From positions 31,609 through 95,608 of the forward strand of contig NZ_JACWFE010000020.1 in the NCBI RefSeq assembly GCF_019749375.1: a stretch of DNA of 64,000 bases. The letters are read 5' to 3'. This DNA is from Bacillus sp. S/N-304-OC-R1. Its GTDB lineage: Bacteria; Bacillota; Bacilli; Bacillales; Cytobacillaceae. Shown piece after piece: positions 1 to 7,683 of the stretch (position 1 is its first letter; each line of letters begins with the position of its first letter). Made by a program: the position numbers and the translations under genes. The notes beneath the pieces were generated by a model, which saw only the letters and a program-made list of their open reading frames with translations, did not search any database and had not been told where the DNA came from.

Positions 1-293
1 GGAGTAAGGTCATTCCCTTCCAAGGTAGTTAAGCTGGCTATTGCATCAGGCAGCATAAGTTTCGTTAATAGATCTAGGCCGAAAATTTGATTGACAGCCC
101 GGCAAATCTCTATTGTGCCAATTGTTCCTTTAAGTGAGTTCAGATAATGATCCATCACTTTCGATTTTGAAAGCGCTTCTATTTGCTCGTTTATTTCAGC
201 ATCTGAAAGTGTTCCTTCTAAACTCTGCATAAGCATAGTTCTAACTCCTTCCATGATTTCAGAAGGATATTTCCCAATAGATACCTCTGACAT
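1..293 (-). CDS. Unrecognised protein, N-terminal part (runs off window)
   Basis: An open frame reads leftward from an ATG at 293 and is still open at base 1, giving about 97 codons. An AGGGG ribosome site lies about 8 bases upstream of the ATG. The visible peptide begins MSEVSIGKYPSEIMEGVR and continues with mixed helical, weakly amphipathic sequence (LEGTLSDAEINEQIEALSKS). I see no signal peptide, membrane segment or known motif and do not recognise the family. It is divergent from the HprK-like gene and shares a roughly 225-base AT-rich intergenic region with it. That it is a gene rests on the intact frame, the ribosome site and normal codon use. Confidence 0.6.
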   Translation of the reverse strand, partial: MSEVSIGKYPSEIMEGVRTMLMQSLEGTLSDAEINEQIEALSKSKVMDHYLNSLKGTIGTIEICRAVNQIFGLDLLTKLMLPDAIASLTTLEGNDLT

Positions 294-518
294 AAAAATG
301 ACCCCTATCATTGTTTTTTTACATAATTATAGCGTAAATATTGGAAAAACTTCATTTTTTCATCCAAAAATTTTACAACTTTTTAAAAGATAGTCTAATA
401 CGGTTGTATCGCTCGCTGGTAATTAGTATTATAGGAAAATATATATTGATGGAAAATAATCAAGTATAAGATATATTTCTTCACAAAGAACATTTTTGAG
501 GTGGGAGGGGAGAGTGCG

Positions 519-1454
519 ATGAGTATAAAAACTATTACGATTCAACAATTGGTTCGTCAGTTTTCATTAGAAGTTTTGGCTGGAGAAGACCAATTAGATC
601 GTACGATCACGAAACCAAAAACGGTTCGTCCGGGACTAGAATTTATTGATTTTTTTGACTTTCTTCCAGTGGAATATGTTCAAGTCCTAGGCAAGCATGA
701 AATCAATTACTTAAGAACGCTAGATGATCATGAGAGAAAACGGCGTGCAGGCAATATCGTAAAATATAATCCGCCTTGTATTATCGTGACGGCTCATCAG
801 GAGAAGCCCAAATATTTGGCCGAATTTTGCAAGGAAGAGAAGATTCCTTTACTTCAAACCGAGGAACCTACTTATGAATTTATTGCGAAGCTCGATGCTT
901 ATATGGTGAAAACCCTGGCGCCTGAAATTGCGGTTCATGGTGTTTGCGTGAACGTATCCGGCATCGGGATTTTACTTCGCGGGAAGTCAGGTGTAGGGAA
1001 AAGCGAGACTGCTCATACGTTAATTGGCCGGGGCCACCGATTAATTGCTGATGATATCGTTGTCCTGAAAAAGCTAAGCCCACAAACGCTTCTAGGTACT
1101 CATAATGACATGAACAAAGAATTTCTTGCTTTAAGGAGTATTGGACTTTTGAACGTAGTGCGGTTATATGGTAGAAAGGCTTTCCAGGAAGAGACGCGAA
1201 TTGCTCTTGATATTGAATTAACGAAATGGGAGAAGGATTCTCTTAATAATGAATTAGAGTTAGAATCTAAATTTACGGAATACATGGGCGTTCAAATCCC
1301 GCATATCCAAATCCAGCTTCAGCCTGGACGAGATGTGGCAGGATTAATTGAAGCTGCCGCAAACAACTGGTATTTGAAACAGCAAGGCTACAGCGCCGCA
1401 GAAGAATTTATGAAGCGGCTTGAAGGAGAAGGACCGGAAAGCAGCTGGAAGTGA
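519..1454 (+). CDS. HPr kinase/phosphorylase-like protein (divergent HprK paralogue)
   Basis: The protein has 311 residues and the two-domain layout of HprK. HprK phosphorylates and dephosphorylates Ser-46 of HPr/Crh in carbon catabolite control. Visible marks are the active-site region His in AVHGV (about 140), the Walker A loop GKSGVGKS (155-162), GRGHRLIADD (171-180) and a PGRD segment near the C-terminus. The family's second signature, usually close to EIRGLGIINV, reads ALRSIGLLNV here (about 204-213), so the acidic residue and the central Gly are lost. It also lacks the usual lgt/ppaX neighbours. It is therefore probably a paralogue of unknown target, not the main hprK. The ATG at 519 is chosen over an in-frame GTG at 501 because a GGAGGGGAG ribosome site sits 6-7 bases before it. 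Confidence 0.8.
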   Translation: MSIKTITIQQLVRQFSLEVLAGEDQLDRTITKPKTVRPGLEFIDFFDFLPVEYVQVLGKHEINYLRTLDDHERKRRAGNIVKYNPPCIIVTAHQEKPKYLAEFCKEEKIPLLQTEEPTYEFIAKLDAYMVKTLAPEIAVHGVCVNVSGIGILLRGKSGVGKSETAHTLIGRGHRLIADDIVVLKKLSPQTLLGTHNDMNKEFLALRSIGLLNVVRLYGRKAFQEETRIALDIELTKWEKDSLNNELELESKFTEYMGVQIPHIQIQLQPGRDVAGLIEAAANNWYLKQQGYSAAEEFMKRLEGEGPESSWK

Positions 1455-1472
1455 TAGTTTTGACCGAAATAT

Positions 1473-1511
1473 ACTCTTCACCTAGTTTTATCATAGGCGA
1501 AGAGTTTTTTA
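1473..1511 (+). terminator. Intrinsic terminator after the HprK-like gene
   Basis: Two 12-base arms, ACTCTTCACCTA and TAGGCGAAGAGT, pair with one mismatch around a 9-base loop and are followed by a T run. The element separates the HprK-like gene from the NERD gene. Confidence 0.8.
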
Positions 1512-1575
1512 TGTTAAAATGAAGCCAAATCACCCAATCTTTATTACACTCAAACTAAAGAATAGGAAGTGGAAA

Positions 1576-2487
1576 ATGAGTAAGAAGTTTCGGGAAGAAC
1601 CATATGAATTAACATTATTTCGCTATTTAAATGTTCGAACTAATTTATCGGATAAGGAGAAGAATTATTACTTAAGTCTTGAAAAAGGATATGAAGGAGA
1701 GTTGCGATTTGATGAATTTACTGCGCAGCTTGCAGAAAATTGGCTGATCATAAACGATTTAATGCTAGAACATAACCATGCCGTCTTTCAAATTGATACT
1801 TTGTTCATCTCTTCAGAAAAAATCATTATGTTTGAAGTAAAGAATTACGAGGGTGATTATGTTATCAAAACTGAAAGGTGGTCCACATTATCAAATGTTG
1901 AAATCAGAAATCCGCTGCACCAGCTAGAAAGGAATGAATCCCTTCTTCGGAAAGTGCTGTTAGAATGTGGAGTTACTACCCCAATTGAAAAATACCTCAT
2001 TTTCATCAACCCCGATTTTTATTTATACCAAGCACCATTAGATCTTCCGATTATTTTTCCAACACAGCTGAACCGCTTTATAAAACAATTAAGTAATAGC
2101 TTTAAAAAAGTGAATGAAACACATTTGAATTTAGCCAAAAAACTAGTAGCTATACATTTAAAAAAATCACCTTATATGCGTTTACCAGAGTATTGTTATG
2201 ACCAGCTGAAAAAGGGAATAACTTGTGGTTGCTGTTATTCGTTTAATGTTGAAATTAGGAGCACTCAATTGGTCTGTACACAATGTGGATGGAAAGAAAG
2301 GCTAGCGGATACTGTGCTTCGAGGAGTCGAGGAGTTTTCATTTCTTTTTCCAGATCACAAGGTCACCACAAGTGAAATGATGAAGTGGTTTAAAATTATC
2401 AATTCTAAGGTCACGATGAGAAGGTTGCTTTCGGAAAACTTTATACAGGTTGGGCGAGGCAGGTATTCCTATTATACGAAAAAGTAA
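1576..2487 (+). CDS. NERD-domain protein with C-terminal zinc ribbon
   Basis: This 303-residue protein carries a nuclease-related (NERD) domain: GYEGELRF (38-45), QIDTLFIS (72-79) and EVKNYEG (87-93) match the acidic and E-x-K elements of the restriction-endonuclease-like fold. Two Cys pairs, CGCC (217-220) and CTQC (234-237), suggest a small zinc ribbon. The basic, aromatic-rich tail could bind nucleic acid. NERD proteins are widespread in Bacillus and are mostly uncharacterised, so nuclease activity is only an inference. The frame is open from an ATG at 1519 that lies against the upstream terminator and has no ribosome site. The ATG at 1576 follows AGGAAGTGG and is preferred. Confidence 0.8.
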   Translation: MSKKFREEPYELTLFRYLNVRTNLSDKEKNYYLSLEKGYEGELRFDEFTAQLAENWLIINDLMLEHNHAVFQIDTLFISSEKIIMFEVKNYEGDYVIKTERWSTLSNVEIRNPLHQLERNESLLRKVLLECGVTTPIEKYLIFINPDFYLYQAPLDLPIIFPTQLNRFIKQLSNSFKKVNETHLNLAKKLVAIHLKKSPYMRLPEYCYDQLKKGITCGCCYSFNVEIRSTQLVCTQCGWKERLADTVLRGVEEFSFLFPDHKVTTSEMMKWFKIINSKVTMRRLLSENFIQVGRGRYSYYTKK

Positions 2488-2549
2488 ATTTAATTTGCTT
2501 GGTATATGAATGATAGGAAAAATACTTAGATTGGGTGATTGAGAGGTAA

Positions 2550-2830
2550 AGGAGAAGGTTTAATGTACGCGTTTTGACAGGCAGCGGGTGAAAATGCGTA
2601 CATCGGTGTATTTAATGTGCTTGTTTTTGGGGGAGGAGAAGAAAACCGATGACATAGAGAGGTTTAATGTACACGTTTTAAAGAACCTTGGTTAAAAACG
2701 CAAACATGGGGTTGTTCAATGTGCTTGTTTTTGGGGGAGGAGAAGAAAACCGATGACATAGAGAGGTTTAATGTACACGTTTTAAAGAGCCTGGGTTAAA
2801 AACGCGAACATAAGGTTGTCCGATGTACCA
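2550..2830. repeat. 104-bp tandem repeat block (about 2.6 copies)
   Basis: The gene-free stretch 2488-2950 holds a tandem array with a period of about 104 bases. One copy runs from 2614 to 2717, a second from 2718 to about 2821, and a diverged partial copy precedes them from about 2550. The centre of the unit (AATGTGCTTGTTTTTGGGGG and its continuation through GATGACATAGAGAGG) is essentially identical between the full copies. Each unit also holds an imperfect inverted repeat of the form ATGTNNNCGTTTT, about 15 bases, then AAAACGNNNACAT; in the first copy the arms are ATGTACGCGTTTT and AAAATGCGTACAT. I see no coding frame or terminator in it. The remainder of the gap is AT-rich leader for the MMPL gene. 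Confidence 0.8.
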
Positions 2831-2950
2831 TTTTGGTAAACTATCCAAGCCTTAATTGAACCATATCTAATATTGCTTTTAAAAGACAATTCCCCCCATA
2901 TCCGCTAAACTAAAAGAAGTAAAAAGATTGTACTAGGTGAGGGGAAAAGG

Positions 2951-5083
2951 ATGCGTACACTTGCACGATTTGTAACGAAAACGTATAAATATATTATTTT
3001 GGCTTGGGTTATTCTTGCGGTCGTTATGGCGTTTTTCGCTGTTCGGCTCCCGTCTATGCTGCAGGGAGATGGCTTTCGAATGAATGGGGAGCATTCGGAA
3101 GTGATGGATCTTGCGTCTGATACATTTGATATGCCGGTTGAAACGATGTTTCTTGTCTTTAATAAAGTCAGTGATGGAAAAATAAAAGATACGATTGAGG
3201 AAATAAAGAAGCTTGATGTTGCCTCAAAGATCGTTTCACCTTTAGAAGATCCTTCTCTTTACAAGGATGATGTATCTTATGCTCTGCTTCAATTTAATGA
3301 TGAGGACGAAGATACGTCTCAAGTTGTTACCGACATTCGTAATGCGGTTGGGGATGAAAAGGGAATTGTTTTAACAGGAGCCCCAGCCATTTCTAAAGAT
3401 ATTAACACTGCTAGCCAGCGGGATTTAATGATTGCGGAAGCGATTGGTCTTCCGATCGCGATCATTGTTCTGTTATTTGCGTTTGGTACCGTTGTGGCTT
3501 CGTCTATTCCGATTATGATTGGGATCAGTACAATCATCGTTTCGTTTGGAGTACTAACGATTTTGGGTGGTCAAATTGATCTTTCAATTTTCGTGCTTAA
3601 TATTATTCCGATGCTGGGTCTCGCTCTCAGCATTGACTTTGCGCTTTTGTTTATTAGCCGTTATCGGGAAGAGCGCAGAAAAACTTCACTTTTAGAAGCG
3701 GTATCTACGACAATCCGCACTGCTGGTCGTTCCGTCATTTTTTCAGCCTTTTGCGTATTTATTGGATTAGGCGCCATGATGCTCATCCGAGTTGAGATTT
3801 TTCAAAATATCGCGATTGGCGGCATGATCGTAGTAGCGATGTCCGTTCTTAGCTCAATTACGCTTTTACCATCGGTACTAATCCTTCTAGGGGACAGAAT
3901 TGATAAGTGGCAAATATTAAAAGTAAACCAAAATGGTACAGATCGCTGGCGCCAATTTGCAAATGGGGTCATTAAGCGTCCGGTTATTATTACGATATTG
4001 GCAATTGCTGTATTAGGGGTTGCACTGATCCCTGCGAAGAATATGAATTTGACGATACCGCAAATAGATTCATTGCCTAAATCCTATGATTCTCGTCAAG
4101 CCTATGAAATGTTGGAGGATAAGTTTGGACTCGGAAAAAAAGCCAATGTTTATGTTGTAGCAACTCGCAAAAATGGCTGGGAAGATCCTAAGGGATTAAA
4201 GGAAATGAAGGAAATTGAACAGGATTTGAAAAAGGACCCGCTTGTTGAGGAGGTCAAAACTATCTACGAATTGAGCGGAATCAATACACCTGAGGAGTGG
4301 GAACAGGCATGGGCTGCACCAGGAATGGATGCCCAGCTTAAACCATTAATGGAGTCCTTTGTTAAGGATGATAAACTGTTAATTCCAGTAACATTATCTG
4401 TCTCTGGAACGTCAACAAAAGCACGTAATTGGGTTCGAGATCTTTCTGAAAAGGAAACCGATTTTGATTTGCTCGTTGGCGGACAGCCTAAGTTCAATCA
4501 GGAAATCTTTGATGAAATATCGAATCAAATTTGGCTCGTGCTGACAGTCATTCTCGTCTCAACCTTTTTCATTTTAATGCTTGCTTTCCGGTCAATTTTA
4601 ATTCCAATTAAGGCGATTCTAATGAATATTATTGGATTGGCGGCCACGTTCGGAATTCTCGTGTACATCTTCCAATATGGTCATTTTGGTCTTCAAGCAG
4701 GAACGATTGCGCTTATAATACCGGTGCTTGTCTTTAGTTTAGTGTTTGGATTAAGCATGGATTATGAAGTGTTCCTTATCTCGAGAATGCAGGAGGAGTA
4801 TGCAACTTCTTTTGATAATGATCGGGCTACAGTAGAAGGACTTGCCACAACGAGTAAAATTATTACTTCAGCTGCCCTTATTATGATTGTTTTAACAGGT
4901 GCCTTTGCTTTTACAGATGTTATCCCAGTAAAACAAATCGGGGTGGGTATCGCCATCGCGGTTGCGATTGATGCAACGATTATTCGTCTTCTACTCGTTC
5001 CAAGCTTAATGAAGCTATTCGGGAAATGGAACTGGTGGCTGCCGTTTCGAAAAGGTCCGTATAAAGCAGGAAGCTGGCATTAA
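2951..5083 (+). CDS. MMPL/RND-family membrane transporter (YdfJ-like)
   Basis: At 710 residues this matches the length and twin-half layout of Gram-positive MMPL proteins such as B. subtilis YdfJ. One N-terminal membrane helix (about 12-34) is followed by an extracytoplasmic domain (35-165), a bundle of five helices (about 170-320), one more helix near 345, a second outer domain and a second bundle (about 525-690). The polar SIDFALLFISRYREE and SMDYEVFLISRMQEE segments occupy equivalent places in the two halves and are the expected proton-relay helices. The substrate is unknown; relatives export lipids or toxic compounds. GGTGAGGGGAAAAGG precedes the ATG. It appears to be monocistronic. Confidence 0.85.
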   Translation: MRTLARFVTKTYKYIILAWVILAVVMAFFAVRLPSMLQGDGFRMNGEHSEVMDLASDTFDMPVETMFLVFNKVSDGKIKDTIEEIKKLDVASKIVSPLEDPSLYKDDVSYALLQFNDEDEDTSQVVTDIRNAVGDEKGIVLTGAPAISKDINTASQRDLMIAEAIGLPIAIIVLLFAFGTVVASSIPIMIGISTIIVSFGVLTILGGQIDLSIFVLNIIPMLGLALSIDFALLFISRYREERRKTSLLEAVSTTIRTAGRSVIFSAFCVFIGLGAMMLIRVEIFQNIAIGGMIVVAMSVLSSITLLPSVLILLGDRIDKWQILKVNQNGTDRWRQFANGVIKRPVIITILAIAVLGVALIPAKNMNLTIPQIDSLPKSYDSRQAYEMLEDKFGLGKKANVYVVATRKNGWEDPKGLKEMKEIEQDLKKDPLVEEVKTIYELSGINTPEEWEQAWAAPGMDAQLKPLMESFVKDDKLLIPVTLSVSGTSTKARNWVRDLSEKETDFDLLVGGQPKFNQEIFDEISNQIWLVLTVILVSTFFILMLAFRSILIPIKAILMNIIGLAATFGILVYIFQYGHFGLQAGTIALIIPVLVFSLVFGLSMDYEVFLISRMQEEYATSFDNDRATVEGLATTSKIITSAALIMIVLTGAFAFTDVIPVKQIGVGIAIAVAIDATIIRLLLVPSLMKLFGKWNWWLPFRKGPYKAGSWH

Positions 5084-5148
5084 AATACTGATCAGAACCT
5101 GCTTTCATCATCGGCAGCTGCTTAGCTGTCCCATACAAAACCAACCCT

Positions 5149-5187
5149 ATCACGGAGCACAAACAGAGTGCTTCGTGATTTTTTTTA
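5149..5187 (+). terminator. Intrinsic terminator after the MMPL gene
   Basis: ATCACGGAGCAC and GTGCTTCGTGAT pair with one mismatch around AAACAGA and are followed by seven or more T. Confidence 0.85.
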
Positions 5188-5296
5188 CATATCTTCCATA
5201 TAAATATTAAATGCATTAGACAAAAGAAAAGTTAGACAGGCGAAAAATAAGGAGTATAATAAAAAAATAATTTAAAGCAAATAGGGGTAGAAGCTA

Positions 5297-6568
5297 GTGG
5301 AAAAACAAAATAGCAAGTATAGGTGGATTGTCTTTGCTGCGGCATTGTTTACCTATTGTGTCATCGTGACTCAAAGAACAGCACCAGGATTAATTACAGA
5401 TCAAATCATGAAGGACTTTAGCGTATCTGCCTCAACTATTGGGTTACTGACAAGCATTCAGTTTCTCGCTTATGCCAGTCTCCAAATACCGGTTGGAATC
5501 CTGTCTGATCGTTTCGGACCGAATCTTTTTATTATAGCCGGAACTTTATTAAATGGTGTCGGTACGCTGATTTACAGTCTTGCTCACCATGAATATGTTC
5601 TTTTGTTTGCGCGATTACTCGTGGGAGTTGGCGATGCCACGATTTGGGTTAATTTAGTTCTTATTTTAAGTTTATGGTTTAAGGGAAATGAATTTGTTGG
5701 ATTAATTGGGATAGCCGGAATGGTTGGAAGCTTAGGTTTCTTGCTGGCGACTGTTCCTTTTTCAGAGTTAATTACGTTATTTGGCTGGAGGAAACCGTTT
5801 TTTTCAACAGGGATATTACTGTGTCTCAGTGCATTAGTCCTTTATTTTATCCTTGTTTATAAACCGAAAAAAATGTTTGCCAATACTAAAGATTCACCGC
5901 CAAAGGTTGAAGTAAAACGAGAAAAGACGATTATTTTATTACGCCGCATTTTAACAAGCCGCCAAGCATGGGCTACATTCTGCTGTCATTTCGGTATTGT
6001 TGGCACGTATGTAGGATTTATCGGTTCATGGGCAGTTCCATACGGAATGCATGTGTATGGAATGACGCGATCTGATGCAAGTCAGCTTATTATGATTGGA
6101 CTAATTGGTGCCATTATGGGGGCTCCGCTATCAAGCTGGTTAGCGAATCGGTTAGGTACGATCAAACGTCCCTATGTGGTTGTTCACTTTGTTACCTTTG
6201 CCTGCTGGGTAGTGTTTTATGTCTTGGGGGCAAAGCCGCCTCATTTTATGCTGATTCTGCTATTCTTTATTATTGGTCTTTGTAATGGAGCTAACACACT
6301 TACATTTGCGGTTGTTCGTCAATCTTTTCATGTAAAGGAAGTTGGGTTCGTTTCAGGATTTGCCAATACAGGCGGATTTTTAAGTGCGGTTCTCTTGCCA
6401 AGTATTTTTGGAAAGGTTTTGGATCATTATCATACAGAGACTAGTAACATAGGATATCATTATGGATTTCTAATACCTGTTCTATTTTCCTTTGTTGGAG
6501 TAGTTGGTGGAATTTTAATAAAAGAAAAGTATCAAAAGGTACAAAAACATAAGGAAGCTGTTATGTAG
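5297..6568 (+). CDS. MFS transporter, substrate unknown
   Basis: This is a 423-residue, 12-helix major-facilitator protein. The loop 2-3 signature appears as GILSDRFGPN (about 78) and the mid-protein loop is basic (KPKKMFANTK...), as usual for the family. The second half carries SSWLANRLGTIKRP at the equivalent loop. It resembles the nitrate/sugar-phosphate-type single-subunit permeases found near carbon-use genes, but no substrate can be assigned. The start is a GTG at 5297 preceded by a modest GGGGTAGAAG ribosome site. It is flanked by terminators on both sides and so is a single-gene unit upstream of the nucleoside operon. Confidence 0.8.
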   Translation: MEKQNSKYRWIVFAAALFTYCVIVTQRTAPGLITDQIMKDFSVSASTIGLLTSIQFLAYASLQIPVGILSDRFGPNLFIIAGTLLNGVGTLIYSLAHHEYVLLFARLLVGVGDATIWVNLVLILSLWFKGNEFVGLIGIAGMVGSLGFLLATVPFSELITLFGWRKPFFSTGILLCLSALVLYFILVYKPKKMFANTKDSPPKVEVKREKTIILLRRILTSRQAWATFCCHFGIVGTYVGFIGSWAVPYGMHVYGMTRSDASQLIMIGLIGAIMGAPLSSWLANRLGTIKRPYVVVHFVTFACWVVFYVLGAKPPHFMLILLFFIIGLCNGANTLTFAVVRQSFHVKEVGFVSGFANTGGFLSAVLLPSIFGKVLDHYHTETSNIGYHYGFLIPVLFSFVGVVGGILIKEKYQKVQKHKEAVM

Positions 6569-6598
6569 AGAAAGCAAGATCTATTTGCTTTCTCTTTT
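6567..6598 (+). terminator. Intrinsic terminator after the MFS gene
   Basis: AGAGAAAGCAA and TTGCTTTCTCT are perfect complements separated by 7 bases and followed by a short T run. Confidence 0.8.
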
Positions 6599-6617
6599 GC
6601 TGTACCCATTACTTACC

Positions 6618-6692
6618 TGTGTTATCGATTACAGATTGATTTGACAATAAATAAAATCAAATGATATTCTTAATGTGTAATCGGTTACACAT
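6618..6692 (+). promoter_or_regulatory. Promoter with two LacI-type operators for the ribokinase operon
   Basis: A -35 TTGACA (6641-6646) and a -10-like TATTCT (6665-6670) are 18 bases apart. The palindrome ATGTGTAATCGGTTACACAT (6673-6692) sits just downstream of the -10, and a weaker copy, TGTGTTATCGATTACAGA (6618-6635), sits upstream of the -35. The same palindrome occurs before the CNT transporter gene (12418-12435) and a related one before the LacI-type gene itself (12282-12299), which identifies that protein as the likely repressor. Confidence 0.8.
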
Positions 6693-6729
6693 TTTAGGTT
6701 GGCCCTTTACATTAATGATGGATGGATAG

Positions 6730-7644
6730 GTGGTCAAATTGAGGCAAAATATTGTAGTAATTGGCAGTTTAAATATGGATGTCGTCATTTCTGCAAAGAG
6801 AATGCCTAAGTTAGGTGAAACGATACTTGGCGATAGTGTTTCCTATTTGCCTGGCGGTAAAGGTGCAAACCAAGCGGTCGGCATTGCGAAATTAGGCGGA
6901 GACGTGAACATGATTGGTGCTGTTGGAGACGACTCATTTGGAGAAATTATCATCGAACAGCTGAAGAACCATAAGGTCAATACACAGAAAATTGAGAAGT
7001 TCCAAAATGTAGCGACAGGTGTAGCTACTATTTTTCATACAGAAATGGATAATTGCATCACAGTTATTCCAGGTGCTAATTACATGTTTAGACCAGAACA
7101 CATTACGAAAGAAATAGAACAAATTATTTCACAGGCAAAAGTTGTCATTGTACAGCTCGAAATTCCGCTTGAGACAGTTCAATACGTTCTATGGATAGCA
7201 AAAAAACATGGCGTTAAGACAATCTTGAATCCAGCGCCAGCTCAAAAATTATCTGGACAGCTTCTTGCTTTAGTTGATTATATAACACCAAATGAAACCG
7301 AATTAGAACTATTAATCGGATACAGTAATTCGTCCGATCAGGAATTAGAAAAGGCAATGAATGAGTGGCAGGAAAAATACAATAATACGCTCATTGTCAC
7401 CCTTGGAGAAAAAGGCTGTGCTTATTTAGAAGAAGGACAGATCAAAGTCATTCCTCCTGAAAAGGTTACCGTTGTCGATACGACAGGAGCAGGCGATTCC
7501 TTTAATGCTGCATTAGCTTTTGGGATTGCATCCGATTGGGATCTTGATCAATCAATATCTTTTGCTGTTAAAGCATCAGCTAAATCCGTAACTAAGTTTG
7601 GGGCGCAGGAAGGGATGCCTTATTACAACGAGGTTACCGAATAA
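6730..7644 (+). CDS. rbsK: Ribokinase-family (PfkB) sugar kinase
   Basis: This 304-residue PfkB-fold kinase has the N-terminal GSLNMDVV strand, the substrate-side GGKGANQA motif (about 43-50) and the C-terminal DTTGAGDSFNA motif (about 251-261) with the catalytic Asp. These features and its length fit ribokinase, which makes ribose 5-phosphate from ribose and ATP. Here the ribose would come from the nucleoside hydrolase two genes downstream. It is the first gene of a four-gene operon behind a LacI-controlled promoter. The start codon is taken as GTG at 6730 after GGATAGGT; an in-frame TTG at 6739 is possible. Deoxyribokinase or pseudouridine kinase activity cannot be excluded by eye. Confidence 0.85.
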   Translation: MVKLRQNIVVIGSLNMDVVISAKRMPKLGETILGDSVSYLPGGKGANQAVGIAKLGGDVNMIGAVGDDSFGEIIIEQLKNHKVNTQKIEKFQNVATGVATIFHTEMDNCITVIPGANYMFRPEHITKEIEQIISQAKVVIVQLEIPLETVQYVLWIAKKHGVKTILNPAPAQKLSGQLLALVDYITPNETELELLIGYSNSSDQELEKAMNEWQEKYNNTLIVTLGEKGCAYLEEGQIKVIPPEKVTVVDTTGAGDSFNAALAFGIASDWDLDQSISFAVKASAKSVTKFGAQEGMPYYNEVTE

Positions 7645-7683
7645 GCAATTGTTAAATTAGTTAATCAGAAAGAAGGAAAAGCA

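Noticed and set aside
2550..2830. CRISPR or transposon ends at the 104-bp repeats
   Set aside because: The repeats are head-to-tail and nearly identical along their whole length, with no spacers, no transposase and no target duplication.
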